Of a stretch of DNA of 39,746 nucleotides, positions 7,972 to 16,939 are shown piece by piece (positions within the stretch are counted from its first letter, which is position 1; each line of letters begins with the position of its first letter). Below the pieces are notes generated by a model, which saw only the letters and a program-made list of their open reading frames with translations, made no database searches and had not been told where the DNA came from. This DNA comes from Falsigemmobacter intermedius (GTDB lineage Bacteria > Pseudomonadota > Alphaproteobacteria > Rhodobacterales > Rhodobacteraceae): positions 1-39,746 of the forward strand of contig NZ_SBLC01000026.1 in the NCBI RefSeq assembly GCF_004054105.1. Direction: 5' to 3'. Made by a program: the position numbers and the translations under genes.

Positions 7972-9219
7972 ATGACCGCTTTTGCCCCCGCTGTCCGTGA
8001 CGCCATGACCGCACTTCGTGATCTCTTTGAGATTACGCCGCTGCAGCGTAACGATCTGCTTTCGCAAAGATATGGTGCTGATATCTGGATTAAACGCGAG
8101 GATCTGACGCCGGTGCGCAGCTATAAGCTTCGCGGCGCCTTTAACGCGATGCGCAAAATCCGCTCGGCCCGTCCTGAAATGCGCAGTTTCGTCTGTGCCA
8201 GCGCGGGCAACCATGCGCAGGGGATGGCCTATGCCTGCCGTCATTTCGGTGTTGAGGGTACGATCTTCATGCCGGTCACCACGCCGCAGCAAAAGATTGA
8301 TAAGACGCGCATGTTCGGCGGCAGCAATGTCGAGATTGTTCTGACGGGCGATTACTTTGATCAGACCCTCGCCGCGGCCCAGGCCTTTTGCACCCGTCAG
8401 GGCGCGCTCTTTCTGTCGCCCTTTGATGATGCGGATGTCATTGAGGGCCAGGCCACGGTTGCGGCTGAGATCATGGATCAGCTCGGCCAGGCCCCGGATC
8501 TTGTGATCGTGCCGGTGGGCGGGGGCGGGCTCTCTGCCGGGCTGACCCGCTATTTTGCCGAGGCTGCGCCCCGGACGGGACTGCGCTACGTCGAACCTGA
8601 AGGCGGAAAAAGCCTTGCTGCAGCGGTCGCTGCCGGAGAGCCGGTGACGCTCTCTCAGGTCGATAGTTTTGTCGACGGGGCAGCCGTGGCGCGGCTCGGG
8701 GATCTGACCTTCAAAGCGCTGGCTGCGGCAGAACCGGCCCATGTTCTTGCCGCGCCAGAGAATCGTATCTGCGGCACAATGCTTGAGATGTTGAACGTGG
8801 AAGGCATCGTTCTTGAGCCGGCCGGAGCGCTGGCGATCGACGCTTTGAAAGATCTCAGGGATGAGATTCGAGGTCGCACTGTGGTCTGCGTCGCATCGGG
8901 CGGCAACTTTGACTTTGAGCGCCTGCCAGAGGTCAAAGAGCGCTCGATGCGCTTTGAAGGCGTAAAGAAATACTTCATTCTGCGTCTGCCGCAGCGGCCC
9001 GGCGCCCTGCGGGAGTTTCTCTCGCTTCTTGGCCCGGATGATGACGTTGCGCGCTTCGAATATCTGAAGAAGTCTGCCCGAAATTTTGGATCCGTGCTGC
9101 TGGGGATCGAGACGAAACAGCCGGAAAATTTCACGGCGCTTCTGGCCCGCCTTGAAGCGGCCTCCTTCGTGCTGCGCGACATCACTCATGATGAGTCTCT
9201 GGCCGAAATTCTGATCTGA
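7972..9219 (+). CDS. ilvA: Threonine ammonia-lyase (threonine dehydratase)
   Basis: A 415-residue PLP enzyme of the biosynthetic IlvA type that converts threonine to 2-oxobutanoate, the first step to isoleucine. The PLP lysine is Lys52 in [10 protein letters not shown]; the phosphate-binding loop is [12 protein letters not shown]-terminal regulatory ACT-like part follows from about residue 325 ([19 protein letters not shown]), of the shorter one-domain type. The start at 7972 follows a GAGAG site. A longer upstream open frame exists but runs antisense to argG and is not coding by any sign. The last 38 bases overlap the convergent Hpt gene. Confidence 0.9.
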   Translation: MTAFAPAVRDAMTALRDLFEITPLQRNDLLSQRYGADIWIKREDLTPVRSYKLRGAFNAMRKIRSARPEMRSFVCASAGNHAQGMAYACRHFGVEGTIFMPVTTPQQKIDKTRMFGGSNVEIVLTGDYFDQTLAAAQAFCTRQGALFLSPFDDADVIEGQATVAAEIMDQLGQAPDLVIVPVGGGGLSAGLTRYFAEAAPRTGLRYVEPEGGKSLAAAVAAGEPVTLSQVDSFVDGAAVARLGDLTFKALAAAEPAHVLAAPENRICGTMLEMLNVEGIVLEPAGALAIDALKDLRDEIRGRTVVCVASGGNFDFERLPEVKERSMRFEGVKKYFILRLPQRPGALREFLSLLGPDDDVARFEYLKKSARNFGSVLLGIETKQPENFTALLARLEAASFVLRDITHDESLAEILI

Positions 9220-9547
9220 CAGGATCGGCCATGCCCAGCTGAGCCAACAGACGGATGCGGCTTTCCCGCCAGGCTGCATCCAGATCCGCCGGGCTGAGCG
9301 GCGTCGGCTGCCCGGCTGCGGCTGCCAGTTCAGCTTCGTGACAGACCGCGCTGAAGCTCTCCAGCCCCAGATTGCGCGTGGCGCCTTTCAGAAAGTGGAA
9401 ATCTGCGGCCGGATCCATCTTCGGTCCGGGCGCGGTCATACGGGCGACGACACCATCCGTTTCTTCCAGAAATAAGGCGATCAGATCGGCAAATCCATCT
9501 TCACCGACATCCGATCTGAGGTCATCCAACTGTTGCAGGTTCAGCAT
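9182..9547 (-). CDS. Hpt-domain histidine phosphotransfer protein
   Basis: A 121-residue stand-alone Hpt protein. His51 in [14 protein letters not shown] is the phosphorylated residue of the HxLKG motif, preceded by a helix with [12 protein letters not shown] and followed by an Ala-rich helix. Hpt proteins pass phosphate between hybrid kinases and response-regulator receivers. It is divergent from, and 125 bases away from, a receiver/PP2C protein, which suggests that protein is its partner. Its 3' end overlaps ilvA by 38 bases. No histidine kinase lies in the window. Confidence 0.8.
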   Translation of the reverse strand: MLNLQQLDDLRSDVGEDGFADLIALFLEETDGVVARMTAPGPKMDPAADFHFLKGATRNLGLESFSAVCHEAELAAAAGQPTPLSPADLDAAWRESRIRLLAQLGMADPVRSEFRPETHHE

Positions 9548-9672
9548 GTTGCGCTCTCCACGAATGCCATCCTGAGGCGATTCGGGTTAAGATCCTCTTT
9601 CCGGAAGAGTTCGCGGCTCTTCACGCTCGGTTAAGGTCTTCGCGGCAGACTGCAGGGACTCTTCAGTGAGAA

Positions 9673-10962
9673 GTGGACGCAGATGTGACGTTGATGGCAG
9701 AGGTCGAAAAGGCGGAATGCGGCGGGCCGCGCGGCGCGGGGCGGCGTATTCTCGTGGTTGACGACAGCGCTGCGCAACGCCGTCTGATCCGCCTTTCGCT
9801 GGAAAAATGGGGCTATCAGGTGACCGAAGCCGCATCCGGCGGTGAGGGTCTGGATATCTGCCGGAGCGAGGGGTTTGATCTGGTCATTTCAGACTGGGTT
9901 ATGCCGGGCCTGACGGGGCCGGAGTTCTGTCGGGCCTGGCGGGGTCTGCCAGGCGCTCATTTTGGCTACTTCATTCTCGTCACGTCAAAATCCGGCAAAG
10001 AAGAGGTTGCGGCAGGACTTGAGGCGGGGGCTGATGACTTTCTCACGAAACCCGTGAATGCAGAGGAATTGCGCGCGCGCCTGCGTGCCGGCGAGAGGCA
10101 GCTTGATCTGCGGGCCGAGTTGCAGATGAAAAATTCACAGCTGGAAGATGCGCTGAGCGAGGTGGGAAGGCTTTGGACCACGCTGGAGCGCGACCTGACT
10201 GAGGCGCGGCGTCTGCAACAGTTGCTGGTGCGCGGGCGGCATCTGGATCTGGGCGGCGCTCTGGTCAGCTTCAGCCTCAGGCCCTCGGGACATGTGGGGG
10301 GGGATCTTGTGGGCTATATCCCCCGCGGAAGGGGGCATATTGCGGTGTTTTCCATCGATGTCTCCGGTCATGGCGTCGCGGCGGCCATGCTCGCGGCGCG
10401 GCTCTCCGGGATCGTTGCCTCGGCCTTTGCTGAGGGGGATGTGCTCTATGCCCGGGACCTGGAGCAGACGGAGCCGCTTAGCCCGCAGCAGATGACGGAG
10501 GGCCTCAACCATCTGCTGCAGGTTACGGGGCTCGATCATTATTTCACCTGGGCCTGTGCAGGGATCGACCTGCGCAGCGGATCCGTGGCCCTGGTCCAGG
10601 CCGGACATCCCCATCCGCTGCTTTTGCGCACCGACGGCTCCGTTGAAAGGGCCGGAGCAGGCGGGCTTCCGGTGGGCCTGATCGCGAATGCCAGTTGGGA
10701 GGCTGAAGACTTTGACCTGCAGCCGGGTGAGCGGCTGATGCTGATGACAGACGATCTGACGGAATGTCGCTCGCCTTCGGGCGAAGAGCTGGGAGATGAA
10801 AGGCTTATGGAAATTGTCAGGAAACACGCAGGACTGAATGGAGAGGCGTTTTTACAGGCCGTTGAACAGGCGCTGGTCAGCTATAACGGCGGCCCCGATT
10901 TCGCCGATGACGTGTCATTTGCGGTGATCGAATGGCGCGGTGGATCGCATCATGCGCTTTAG
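9673..10962 (+). CDS. Response regulator with PP2C-type (SpoIIE/RsbU) phosphatase domain
   Basis: A 429-residue output protein. The receiver domain covers about residues 24-140, with acidic Asp30/Asp31, phospho-acceptor Asp74 in ISDWVMPG, Thr104 and Lys126. A helical linker (about 140-190) joins it to a PP2C-like serine phosphatase domain with metal-binding aspartates in GHVGGDLVGY (Asp211), IDVSGHGVAAAML (Asp229), a MTDDLTE motif and DDVSFAV near the end. Such proteins dephosphorylate anti-sigma-factor antagonists in partner-switching stress systems. The start is GTG 9673; ATG 9694 is possible and would still keep the receiver. No antagonist or anti-sigma kinase gene is visible here. Its last 48 bases overlap the convergent Nudix gene. 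Confidence 0.85.
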   Translation: MDADVTLMAEVEKAECGGPRGAGRRILVVDDSAAQRRLIRLSLEKWGYQVTEAASGGEGLDICRSEGFDLVISDWVMPGLTGPEFCRAWRGLPGAHFGYFILVTSKSGKEEVAAGLEAGADDFLTKPVNAEELRARLRAGERQLDLRAELQMKNSQLEDALSEVGRLWTTLERDLTEARRLQQLLVRGRHLDLGGALVSFSLRPSGHVGGDLVGYIPRGRGHIAVFSIDVSGHGVAAAMLAARLSGIVASAFAEGDVLYARDLEQTEPLSPQQMTEGLNHLLQVTGLDHYFTWACAGIDLRSGSVALVQAGHPHPLLLRTDGSVERAGAGGLPVGLIANASWEAEDFDLQPGERLMLMTDDLTECRSPSGEELGDERLMEIVRKHAGLNGEAFLQAVEQALVSYNGGPDFADDVSFAVIEWRGGSHHAL

Positions 10963-11379
10963 AAAGTGGCGATCGCCGGGGTTGCTCAGAACGCGAACGG
11001 CGTCTTGCGGTGCCATCCAATGCGCGCTGTGGCCGGGCTCGCGGGGCTCCCCCTGGCGCAGCGCGGGGCGGGCCAGATAGATCGTGCAGAGTTTCTCTGC
11101 CCAAAGATCATACTCAGGCATGAAAGTGAAACGCCGGAACGCGCCAAGACGCCTCGTCAGCGTCATCGTCCAGCCCGTCTCTTCAAGGACTTCACGGTGC
11201 AGCGCGGGCAGGGGGTGTTCGCCGCGTTCAATTCCGCCGCCGGGCAGTTGAAATTCCGGCCATGGGGTCGCCTGATGGGTCAGCAGGATCTGCCCGCCGC
11301 GCTCCAGGATGGCATAGGCACCCGGCCGAAGGCGATAGCGACGACCGGTTTCCGGCGGAGTGTCAAAGCGGCGGATCAT
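10915..11379 (-). CDS. Nudix hydrolase
   Basis: A 154-residue Nudix-fold pyrophosphohydrolase. The Nudix box is at about residues 48-70, GGIERGE followed seven residues later by REVLEETGW, which fits the consensus GX5EX7REUXEEXGU. The N-terminal part RPGAYAILERGGQILLTHQ is typical. The substrate (a nucleoside diphosphate linked to another group) cannot be told from the sequence. Its start region faces hslO (divergent, about 90 bases) and its 3' end overlaps the phosphatase gene by 48 bases. Confidence 0.82.
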   Translation of the reverse strand: MIRRFDTPPETGRRYRLRPGAYAILERGGQILLTHQATPWPEFQLPGGGIERGEHPLPALHREVLEETGWTMTLTRRLGAFRRFTFMPEYDLWAEKLCTIYLARPALRQGEPREPGHSAHWMAPQDAVRVLSNPGDRHFLKRMMRSTAPFDHRK

Positions 11380-11469
11380 GGCGGGCTCTTGGCGATGCGG
11401 TCTTTGCGCCTATATAAGGGCCTGAATGCGCCGGGGCCAGGAGTTCCGGAGCCTGTAAGGAATCTCCTC

Positions 11470-12459
11470 ATGACGAGCACCCAACCGATCTGGGACGATA
11501 GTGTCCTGCCGTTTCAACTTGACCTTGCTGATGTGCGCGGTCGCGTCGCCCGCCTCGACGGGGCGTTGAACGCGATCCTGGGTCAGCATGACTATCCGCC
11601 GGCCATTGAGGCGCTTGTGGCAGAGACTGCCCTGCTGACCGCGCTGATCGGCCAGACCATCAAGCTGCGCTGGAAGCTGAGCCTTCAGGTGCGCGGCAAT
11701 GGGGCGGCCCGCCTGGTTGCCACGGATTACTACGGCCCGACCGAGGATGGGCAGCCGGCCCGCATCCGCGCCTATGCCAGCTATGATAAAGATCGCCTCG
11801 ACCCGAATGCGGAGCCGTTTTCGCAGATCGGAGAGGGCTATTTTGCGATCCTGATCGACCAGGGTGAGGGCATGTTGCCCTATCAGGGCATCACGCCGAT
11901 TTCCGGGAAATCTCTGGCCGAATGCGCGGCCTCTTATTTTGCGCAAAGTGAGCAAATTCCGACGGATTTCAAACTGTCCTACGGCCGTTCGCAGCTTCCG
12001 GGCCGCAGCGAGGGGTGGCGCGCCGGTGGTGTGATGATCCAGCATATGCCCAAAGCCTCGCCCTTCGCGAAAGACGCGACGGGAGAGGGTGGTCTGCTGG
12101 CCGCCGCCGATCTGGTGCATGGCGAGGATGCGGATCACTGGAACCGCGCCACGGTTTTGATGCAGACCGCGGAAGAGATGGAACTTATCGGGCCGAACGT
12201 GACCCCGGACCGACTGCTCTATCGCCTCTTCCATGAGGAATCGCCGCGGATTTACGACCGCCAGCCGATCGTCTTTGGCTGCTCCTGCTCGGAAGAGAAG
12301 GTGCGCAACAGCCTGTCGATCTATTCGGCGAAAGACATCGCCCATATGACCACCGAAGAGGGTACCGTGACGGCTGATTGTCAGTTCTGCGGCGCACATT
12401 ATGTGCTTGATCCGGCGACTGTCGGCTTCGAAGGTCGCGGGGACGCTGCCGTTGAATGA
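11470..12459 (+). CDS. hslO: Hsp33 family redox-regulated chaperone
   Basis: A 329-residue cytoplasmic chaperone activated by oxidation. The C-terminal zinc switch has Cys271 and Cys273 (FGCSCSEEKV) and Cys304 and Cys307 (CQFCGAHY), the standard CXC-X30-CXXC arrangement. The start at 11470 (MTSTQPIWDDSVLPFQL) matches the family N terminus; the frame is open further upstream but that part is antisense to the Nudix gene. An AATCTCCTC stretch rather than a clear Shine-Dalgarno sequence directly precedes the ATG; AAGGAA lies at 11458-11463. First gene of a coupled run hslO - Nudix - CCA enzyme. Confidence 0.92.
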   Translation: MTSTQPIWDDSVLPFQLDLADVRGRVARLDGALNAILGQHDYPPAIEALVAETALLTALIGQTIKLRWKLSLQVRGNGAARLVATDYYGPTEDGQPARIRAYASYDKDRLDPNAEPFSQIGEGYFAILIDQGEGMLPYQGITPISGKSLAECAASYFAQSEQIPTDFKLSYGRSQLPGRSEGWRAGGVMIQHMPKASPFAKDATGEGGLLAAADLVHGEDADHWNRATVLMQTAEEMELIGPNVTPDRLLYRLFHEESPRIYDRQPIVFGCSCSEEKVRNSLSIYSAKDIAHMTTEEGTVTADCQFCGAHYVLDPATVGFEGRGDAAVE

Positions 12460-13048
12460 TCCGCGGGCGCGTCTGCAGGCGGCTTTAGCCGCCGTAAACC
12501 AGGCGACATCGGATTATGATCTTAACCCCGGGCGGCAATCGCCCGGGGTTCCTTTGCGTGCGGCGGCGGTTCTGATCGGATTGCAACAGGGGCGCGGCGG
12601 GCTGTCGGTCGTTCTGACGCGTCGCTCGGCGGCCCTGCGCCATCACGCCGGGCAGATCGCCTTTCCGGGCGGCAAGCTGGACCCCTCGGATGCGGATGCG
12701 ACTGCTGCGGCTTTGCGCGAAGCGCAGGAAGAAGTGGGACTTTCGCCGGAACTCGTTGAGATTATCGGCCAGATGCCGGGGCATGAAACCGTGACGGGCT
12801 ATTCGGTCACGCCGGTTCTGGCGACCATTGCCCCTGACTTTCGCCCCGCCCCGGAGCCGGGAGAGGTGGCGGAGGTGTTCTCAGTGCCTTTCTCTCATCT
12901 GACCGATCTCAGCCGCTACCGGGTTGAGCGGCGGATCTGGCAGGGAGAATGGCGAAAATATTACGCTGTGCCATGGGGCCCCTATTATATCTGGGGCGCA
13001 ACGGCGCGGATGCTCTTTGCCCTTGCAACGGCAGTGAATGCGCGATGA
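12452..13048 (+). CDS. CoA pyrophosphatase (NudL-type Nudix hydrolase)
   Basis: About 198 residues. The NuCoA motif VLTRRSAALRHHAGQIAFPGG followed directly by a Nudix box ending ALREAQEEVGL marks the family that cleaves coenzyme A or its derivatives to 4'-phosphopantetheine and 3',5'-ADP. The start is uncertain: a TTG at 12452 has GGGGA about nine bases upstream and overlaps the hslO stop by eight bases, which suits coupling; an ATG at 12401 would overlap hslO by 59 bases and add residues without family resemblance. Its TGA overlaps the next ATG (ATGA), so the three genes form one operon. Confidence 0.82.
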   Translation: MNDPRARLQAALAAVNQATSDYDLNPGRQSPGVPLRAAAVLIGLQQGRGGLSVVLTRRSAALRHHAGQIAFPGGKLDPSDADATAAALREAQEEVGLSPELVEIIGQMPGHETVTGYSVTPVLATIAPDFRPAPEPGEVAEVFSVPFSHLTDLSRYRVERRIWQGEWRKYYAVPWGPYYIWGATARMLFALATAVNAR

Positions 13049-14181
13049 AAATCACCGGAGACTGGCTGCAGGCCGCTGAAACGCAAAAGCTTTTTCAGGT
13101 TTTTGAGGCAGAGGGCGTGCAACTTTTCTTCGTCGGGGGCTGTGTGCGCAATGCGCTGATCGGCGCAGCGGTGGCGGATCTTGACCTCTGCTCAGCCGCC
13201 ACGCCGGATGAGGTGACGCGGATCGCCGGGACCGTCGGTCTGAAAGTCATCCCGACGGGGATCGAGCATGGCACGGTGACCGTTCTGGTCCAGGGCACAC
13301 CCTTTGAGATCACCACCTTCCGCAGCGATGTCGAGACCGACGGCCGCCATGCGACGGTCGCTTTTTCCAAAGACATTCACGAAGATGCGGCGCGGCGCGA
13401 TTTTACGATGAACGCGCTTTATGCCGATGCGGCGGGTGAGGTTATTGACCCGCTGGGCAGCGGCATTGCGGATGCGCTGGCGCGGCGTCTGCGCTTTGTC
13501 GGAGAGCCGGCCGCGCGGATTGCTGAGGATTATCTGAGGATCCTGCGGTATTTTCGCTTTTCAGCCTGGTATGCCGACCCCGAACACGGGTCCGATCCGG
13601 AGGCTCTGGCGGCGATTTCTGAAGGGGCTGAGGGGCTTGGCGCCATTTCGCGTGAGCGGATCGGTGCGGAGATGCGCCGCCTGCTGGCCGCGCCGGATCC
13701 TGCTCCTGCGCTGGCGCAGATGCAGGCTGCGGGCGTCCTGCAGCAGGTTTTGCCCGGAGCCGATGCGAAATCCGTGGCAGTTCTGGTGCATCTTGAGGCG
13801 CAAAGCGCTCCGGAATGGCTGACCCGTCTGGTCGTTCTGGGGGGCGAAGACCCCGGCTCCGCGCTGCGGCTGTCGCGGGCAGAAGTGAAGGCGGCAGAGG
13901 GCCTGACAGGGGCGATGGGGCTGACGCCTGCGGAAGCGGCCTATCGTTATGGCGCGGGCGTGGCGCGCCAGGCGCAACTGGCCCTGCAGGCTGTGATGGG
14001 CCAGCCCTTGCCGGAGGGTCTTGAGGCGCAGATCGCGGCAGGGGCGGAGGCGGTTTTCCCGATCCGGGCGGCGGATCTGGCGGATCGTTTTCAGGGTCCG
14101 GCTCTGGGTCAGGCGCTGCGCGAGCGCGAGGCGCGGTTCATCGCCTCGGGTTTCCGTCTCAGCCGCGAAGAGCTGCTTTAA
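13045..14181 (+). CDS. CCA tRNA nucleotidyltransferase / poly(A) polymerase family
   Basis: A 378-residue class II nucleotidyltransferase. The FFVGGCVRN motif (residues 28-36) binds the nucleotide, and the metal aspartates are Asp46 and Asp48 in DLDLCSAATPDE. Then come TTFRSDVETDGRHATVAFS and RRDFTMNALY, and the basic RIAEDYLRILRYFRF region that binds the tRNA acceptor arm. In alphaproteobacteria such proteins add or repair the tRNA 3' CCA end. Start ATG 13045 overlaps the preceding stop. The last four bases overlap the convergent DUF2794 gene. Confidence 0.9.
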   Translation: MKITGDWLQAAETQKLFQVFEAEGVQLFFVGGCVRNALIGAAVADLDLCSAATPDEVTRIAGTVGLKVIPTGIEHGTVTVLVQGTPFEITTFRSDVETDGRHATVAFSKDIHEDAARRDFTMNALYADAAGEVIDPLGSGIADALARRLRFVGEPAARIAEDYLRILRYFRFSAWYADPEHGSDPEALAAISEGAEGLGAISRERIGAEMRRLLAAPDPAPALAQMQAAGVLQQVLPGADAKSVAVLVHLEAQSAPEWLTRLVVLGGEDPGSALRLSRAEVKAAEGLTGAMGLTPAEAAYRYGAGVARQAQLALQAVMGQPLPEGLEAQIAAGAEAVFPIRAADLADRFQGPALGQALREREARFIASGFRLSREELL

Positions 14182-14534
14182 CCGGCGTCGACGGCGCGGA
14201 TCAGTTTGCGCTCCAGCACCCTCAGCACCTGCGGCAGGTCGTGGCCGCGACGCAGGATGACCCCATCCTGGCTGATGACCGCATATTGCCCCTGCTTTGC
14301 CCGCAGCTTCGGGCGCTTCTCAATCCGGTAGAGCGGCACTTCGGCGGCGCGGCGAAAGACGGAAAATACCGCCACTTCGCGCATCATGTTCAGCGCATAA
14401 TCGCGCCATTCGCCCGCAGCAACGAAGCGGCCGTAGAGCGAGAGGATCTGCCCCAGTTCGTGGCGGTCAAAGGCCACCCGCTCAGGGGCAGGGGACTGCG
14501 GGGCGGAGAAGGGGAGCGGGCTTTCAGCACTCAT
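14178..14534 (-). CDS. DUF2794 family protein
   Basis: A 118-residue protein of a family conserved among alphaproteobacteria, with no established function. The core FDRHELGQILSLYGRFVAAG, then EWRDYALNM, VFSVFRRAAEVPLYRIEK and RGHDLPQVLRVLERK matches the DUF2794 pattern as remembered. The N terminus is Pro-rich and probably disordered. No signal peptide or membrane segment. It follows folC on the same strand after 41 bases and may be co-transcribed with accD-folC. Confidence 0.75.
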   Translation of the reverse strand: MSAESPLPFSAPQSPAPERVAFDRHELGQILSLYGRFVAAGEWRDYALNMMREVAVFSVFRRAAEVPLYRIEKRPKLRAKQGQYAVISQDGVILRRGHDLPQVLRVLERKLIRAVDAG

Positions 14535-14575
14535 GGTGCCCTCAGCTTAGCCCGCCCGCCCCGCTGTGCAAGCCC

Positions 14576-15853
14576 TCAGCCGTTTTCGCGCAGGATATTA
14601 CCCGCCAGATAAAGCGAGCCGCAGATCACCACCCGGGCGCTCGGGTCCTGCGCCAGGATATCGCGCAGCGCGTCCGTGACGCTTTCCGCCTCAAGCGCCT
14701 CAATGCCCTCAGCGCGGGCGGCGGCAGCGGTCTCAGATGCGTCCAGCGTGGCCGTTTCCCCGGGGATCGAGACCGCGTGAAGGCTGCTCAGATGCGGGGC
14801 CAGCGGGCGCAGGAAGCCCCCGATATCCTTGGTGTTCAGCATGCCGCAGATCGCATGAGTGGGCCGTTTCGGCAGCGCCGCAAGGGTGCCTGCCAGCGCG
14901 ATGCCCGCCGCCGGGTTGTGACCACCGTCAAGCCAAAGCTCAGCCCCCGCCGCCAGATCGACCAGCGGGCCGGTTTTCAGCCGCTGCATACGCGCGGGCC
15001 AGAAGGCTTTGGTGACAGCCGCTTCGCAGGCCGCTTCATCAAAGCCAAGGTGGCGCAGCGCCGCGATGGCCGCGCCTGCGTTTTCAATCTGATGCGGGCC
15101 GGGCAGGTTCGGCAGCGGCAGATCCAGAAGCCCGCGCTCATCCTGATAGATCAGGCGGCCGCGCTCAGACCAGGACTGCCAGTCACGGTTGGCGACCATC
15201 AGCGGCGCATGCAGGCGCTCGGCCACCGCCTCAATCGCCTCAAGTCCCTCAGAGGTCTGCGGGCCGATTACGGCCGGCACGCGGCGCTTCAGGATTCCCG
15301 CTTTTTCGGTGGCGATCAGCCCGACGGTGTCGCCCAGATACATCTGATGATCGAGCGAGACCGGGGTGATCACGCAAAGCGCCGGATCTGCGATCACATT
15401 GGTCGCATCGAACCGCCCGCCAAGACCCACCTCCAGCAGCAGATAATCCGCCGGGATGCGCGAGAAGGCCAGAAAGCCGGTGCAGGTGGTGATCTCAAAG
15501 AAGGTGATCGGATCACCTGCGTTCACCCGCTCCACTTCCGCCAAGAGCTCGGCGAGTTCAGGTTCTGAGATCAGCTCGCCCGCCACCCGGATGCGCTCAT
15601 GAAAGCGCGCCAGATGCGGCGAGGTATAGGCGTGCACCTTTTTGCCGGCCGCCTCAAGCCCCGCCCGGATCATCGCCTGGGTCGAGCCTTTGCCATTGGT
15701 CCCGGCGAGATGGATCACCGGCGGCAGGCGACGCTCAGGATTGCCCAGCTTGTCGAGCAGCACCTGTATGCGGTCGAGCGACAGGTCGATCACCTTGGGG
15801 TGCAGCGACATCAGCCGGGCAAGAAGTTCGTCAGAAGCGGGGGACTGGCTCAT
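14576..15853 (-). CDS. folC: Bifunctional folylpolyglutamate synthase / dihydrofolate synthase
   Basis: A 425-residue ATP-dependent ligase of the Mur family. It makes dihydrofolate from dihydropteroate and glutamate and extends the glutamate tail of folates. The P-loop is HLAGTNGKGST (residues 48-58), and further family marks are TSPHLARFHERI, LEVGLGGRFDATN and LDGGHNPAAG. It lies 74 bases downstream of accD on the same strand, the common accD-folC arrangement, but a terminator-like hairpin sits between the two. Confidence 0.93.
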   Translation of the reverse strand: MSQSPASDELLARLMSLHPKVIDLSLDRIQVLLDKLGNPERRLPPVIHLAGTNGKGSTQAMIRAGLEAAGKKVHAYTSPHLARFHERIRVAGELISEPELAELLAEVERVNAGDPITFFEITTCTGFLAFSRIPADYLLLEVGLGGRFDATNVIADPALCVITPVSLDHQMYLGDTVGLIATEKAGILKRRVPAVIGPQTSEGLEAIEAVAERLHAPLMVANRDWQSWSERGRLIYQDERGLLDLPLPNLPGPHQIENAGAAIAALRHLGFDEAACEAAVTKAFWPARMQRLKTGPLVDLAAGAELWLDGGHNPAAGIALAGTLAALPKRPTHAICGMLNTKDIGGFLRPLAPHLSSLHAVSIPGETATLDASETAAAARAEGIEALEAESVTDALRDILAQDPSARVVICGSLYLAGNILRENG

Positions 15854-15875
15854 GGCAATGATCCGTCAGACAGAG

Positions 15876-15901
15876 AAAAGGCCACCCGCGAACGGATGGC
15901 C
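15876..15901 (-). terminator. Hairpin with T run between accD and folC
   Basis: On the minus strand a 9-bp stem with one G-T pair (positions 15880-15888 with 15893-15901) and a 4-base loop is followed by TTTT. It lies after the accD stop and before folC. It may reduce read-through into folC rather than stop it completely. Confidence 0.55.
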
Positions 15902-15927
15902 GGAAGAGGCAGCGAAGGCGCGACGGC

Positions 15928-16848
15928 TCAGGCCTGCGGCTCAGCGGCGGCGGGCGCTTCAGCCGCTTCCGCCGGAGCCAGATCGCCATGCACCGGCGAG
16001 GACTGACCGGTGAGCATGCGCAGAATGGTCGCCAGTTCCGTGCGCAGTTCCTTACGGTGGGTCACGCGGTCCAGCATGCCGTGATCGAGCAGATATTCCG
16101 CACGCTGGAAGCCCTCAGGCAGCTTTTCGCGGATGGTCTGTTCGATGACGCGCGGTCCTGCAAAGCAGATCAGCGCATTGGGTTCTGCAATCTGCACATC
16201 GCCCAGCATCGCGTAGGATGCGGTGACGCCACCGGTGGTCGGGTGGGTCAGCACGACGATATAGGGCAGATTGGCTTCCTTCAGCATCTGGATCGCAACG
16301 GTCGTGCGCGGCATCTGCATCAGCGAGAGGATGCCTTCCTGCATGCGCGCGCCGCCAGCGGCTGAAAAGACCACGAAGGGGCGGCCAAGCTCTACCGCGC
16401 GCTGAGCGCCCGCGATGAACGCATTGCCGACATACATGCCCATCGAGCCGCCCATGAAGCTGAAGTCCTGGGCGCAGGCGACAACGGGGGTGCGCAGGAT
16501 TTCGCCTTCGGCCACCAGCATGGCTTCTTTCTCGCCGGTGGATTTCTGGGCCGCTTTCATGCGGTCAGGGTATTTCTTCTGGTCGCGGAATTGTAGCGGG
16601 TCCACGATCGGCTCGGGCACCTTCACTTCAAGGAAGATGCCGCCGTCAAACAGCGCCGCAAAACGGTCGCGCGGCTTGATCGCCATGTGGTGGTCGCAGT
16701 TGCTGCAGACGTTCAGATTGTCAGCCAGTTCCCGGTGGAACAGCATCGTCCCGCACTCCGGGCACTTGGTCCAGAGGTTCTCGGGCATTTCGCGCCGCGA
16801 GAAAAGCGAGTTGATTTTGGGTCGGACGTAATTGGTGATCCAGTTCAT
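15928..16848 (-). CDS. accD: Acetyl-CoA carboxylase carboxyltransferase subunit beta
   Basis: A 306-residue subunit that, with AccA, transfers the carboxyl group from biotin to acetyl-CoA to give malonyl-CoA for fatty-acid synthesis. An N-terminal zinc ribbon has Cys29, Cys32, Cys48 and Cys51 ([18 protein letters not shown]). The crotonase-like core includes [12 protein letters not shown] and [18 protein letters not shown]. The C-terminal tail is Ala/Glu/Pro-rich. The start at 16848 is chosen from the GGGGA site and the family N terminus [12 protein letters not shown]; the frame extends further upstream without support. Confidence 0.95.
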   Translation of the reverse strand: MNWITNYVRPKINSLFSRREMPENLWTKCPECGTMLFHRELADNLNVCSNCDHHMAIKPRDRFAALFDGGIFLEVKVPEPIVDPLQFRDQKKYPDRMKAAQKSTGEKEAMLVAEGEILRTPVVACAQDFSFMGGSMGMYVGNAFIAGAQRAVELGRPFVVFSAAGGARMQEGILSLMQMPRTTVAIQMLKEANLPYIVVLTHPTTGGVTASYAMLGDVQIAEPNALICFAGPRVIEQTIREKLPEGFQRAEYLLDHGMLDRVTHRKELRTELATILRMLTGQSSPVHGDLAPAEAAEAPAAAEPQA

Positions 16849-16939
16849 ATTTGTCCCCTGCCGCCGGCTGAACCCCGCAAATAAGGTGTCAGGGCCGGAT
16901 TTGCAATCAGGCCCCGAGAATTGGCGCAAGATGGGCGGA

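Noticed and set aside
6499-9219. Very long open frames (over 900 codons) on both strands across argG and ilvA.
   Set aside because: Only the argG and ilvA portions show family similarity; the remainder is the antisense shadow of the facing gene in high-GC DNA.
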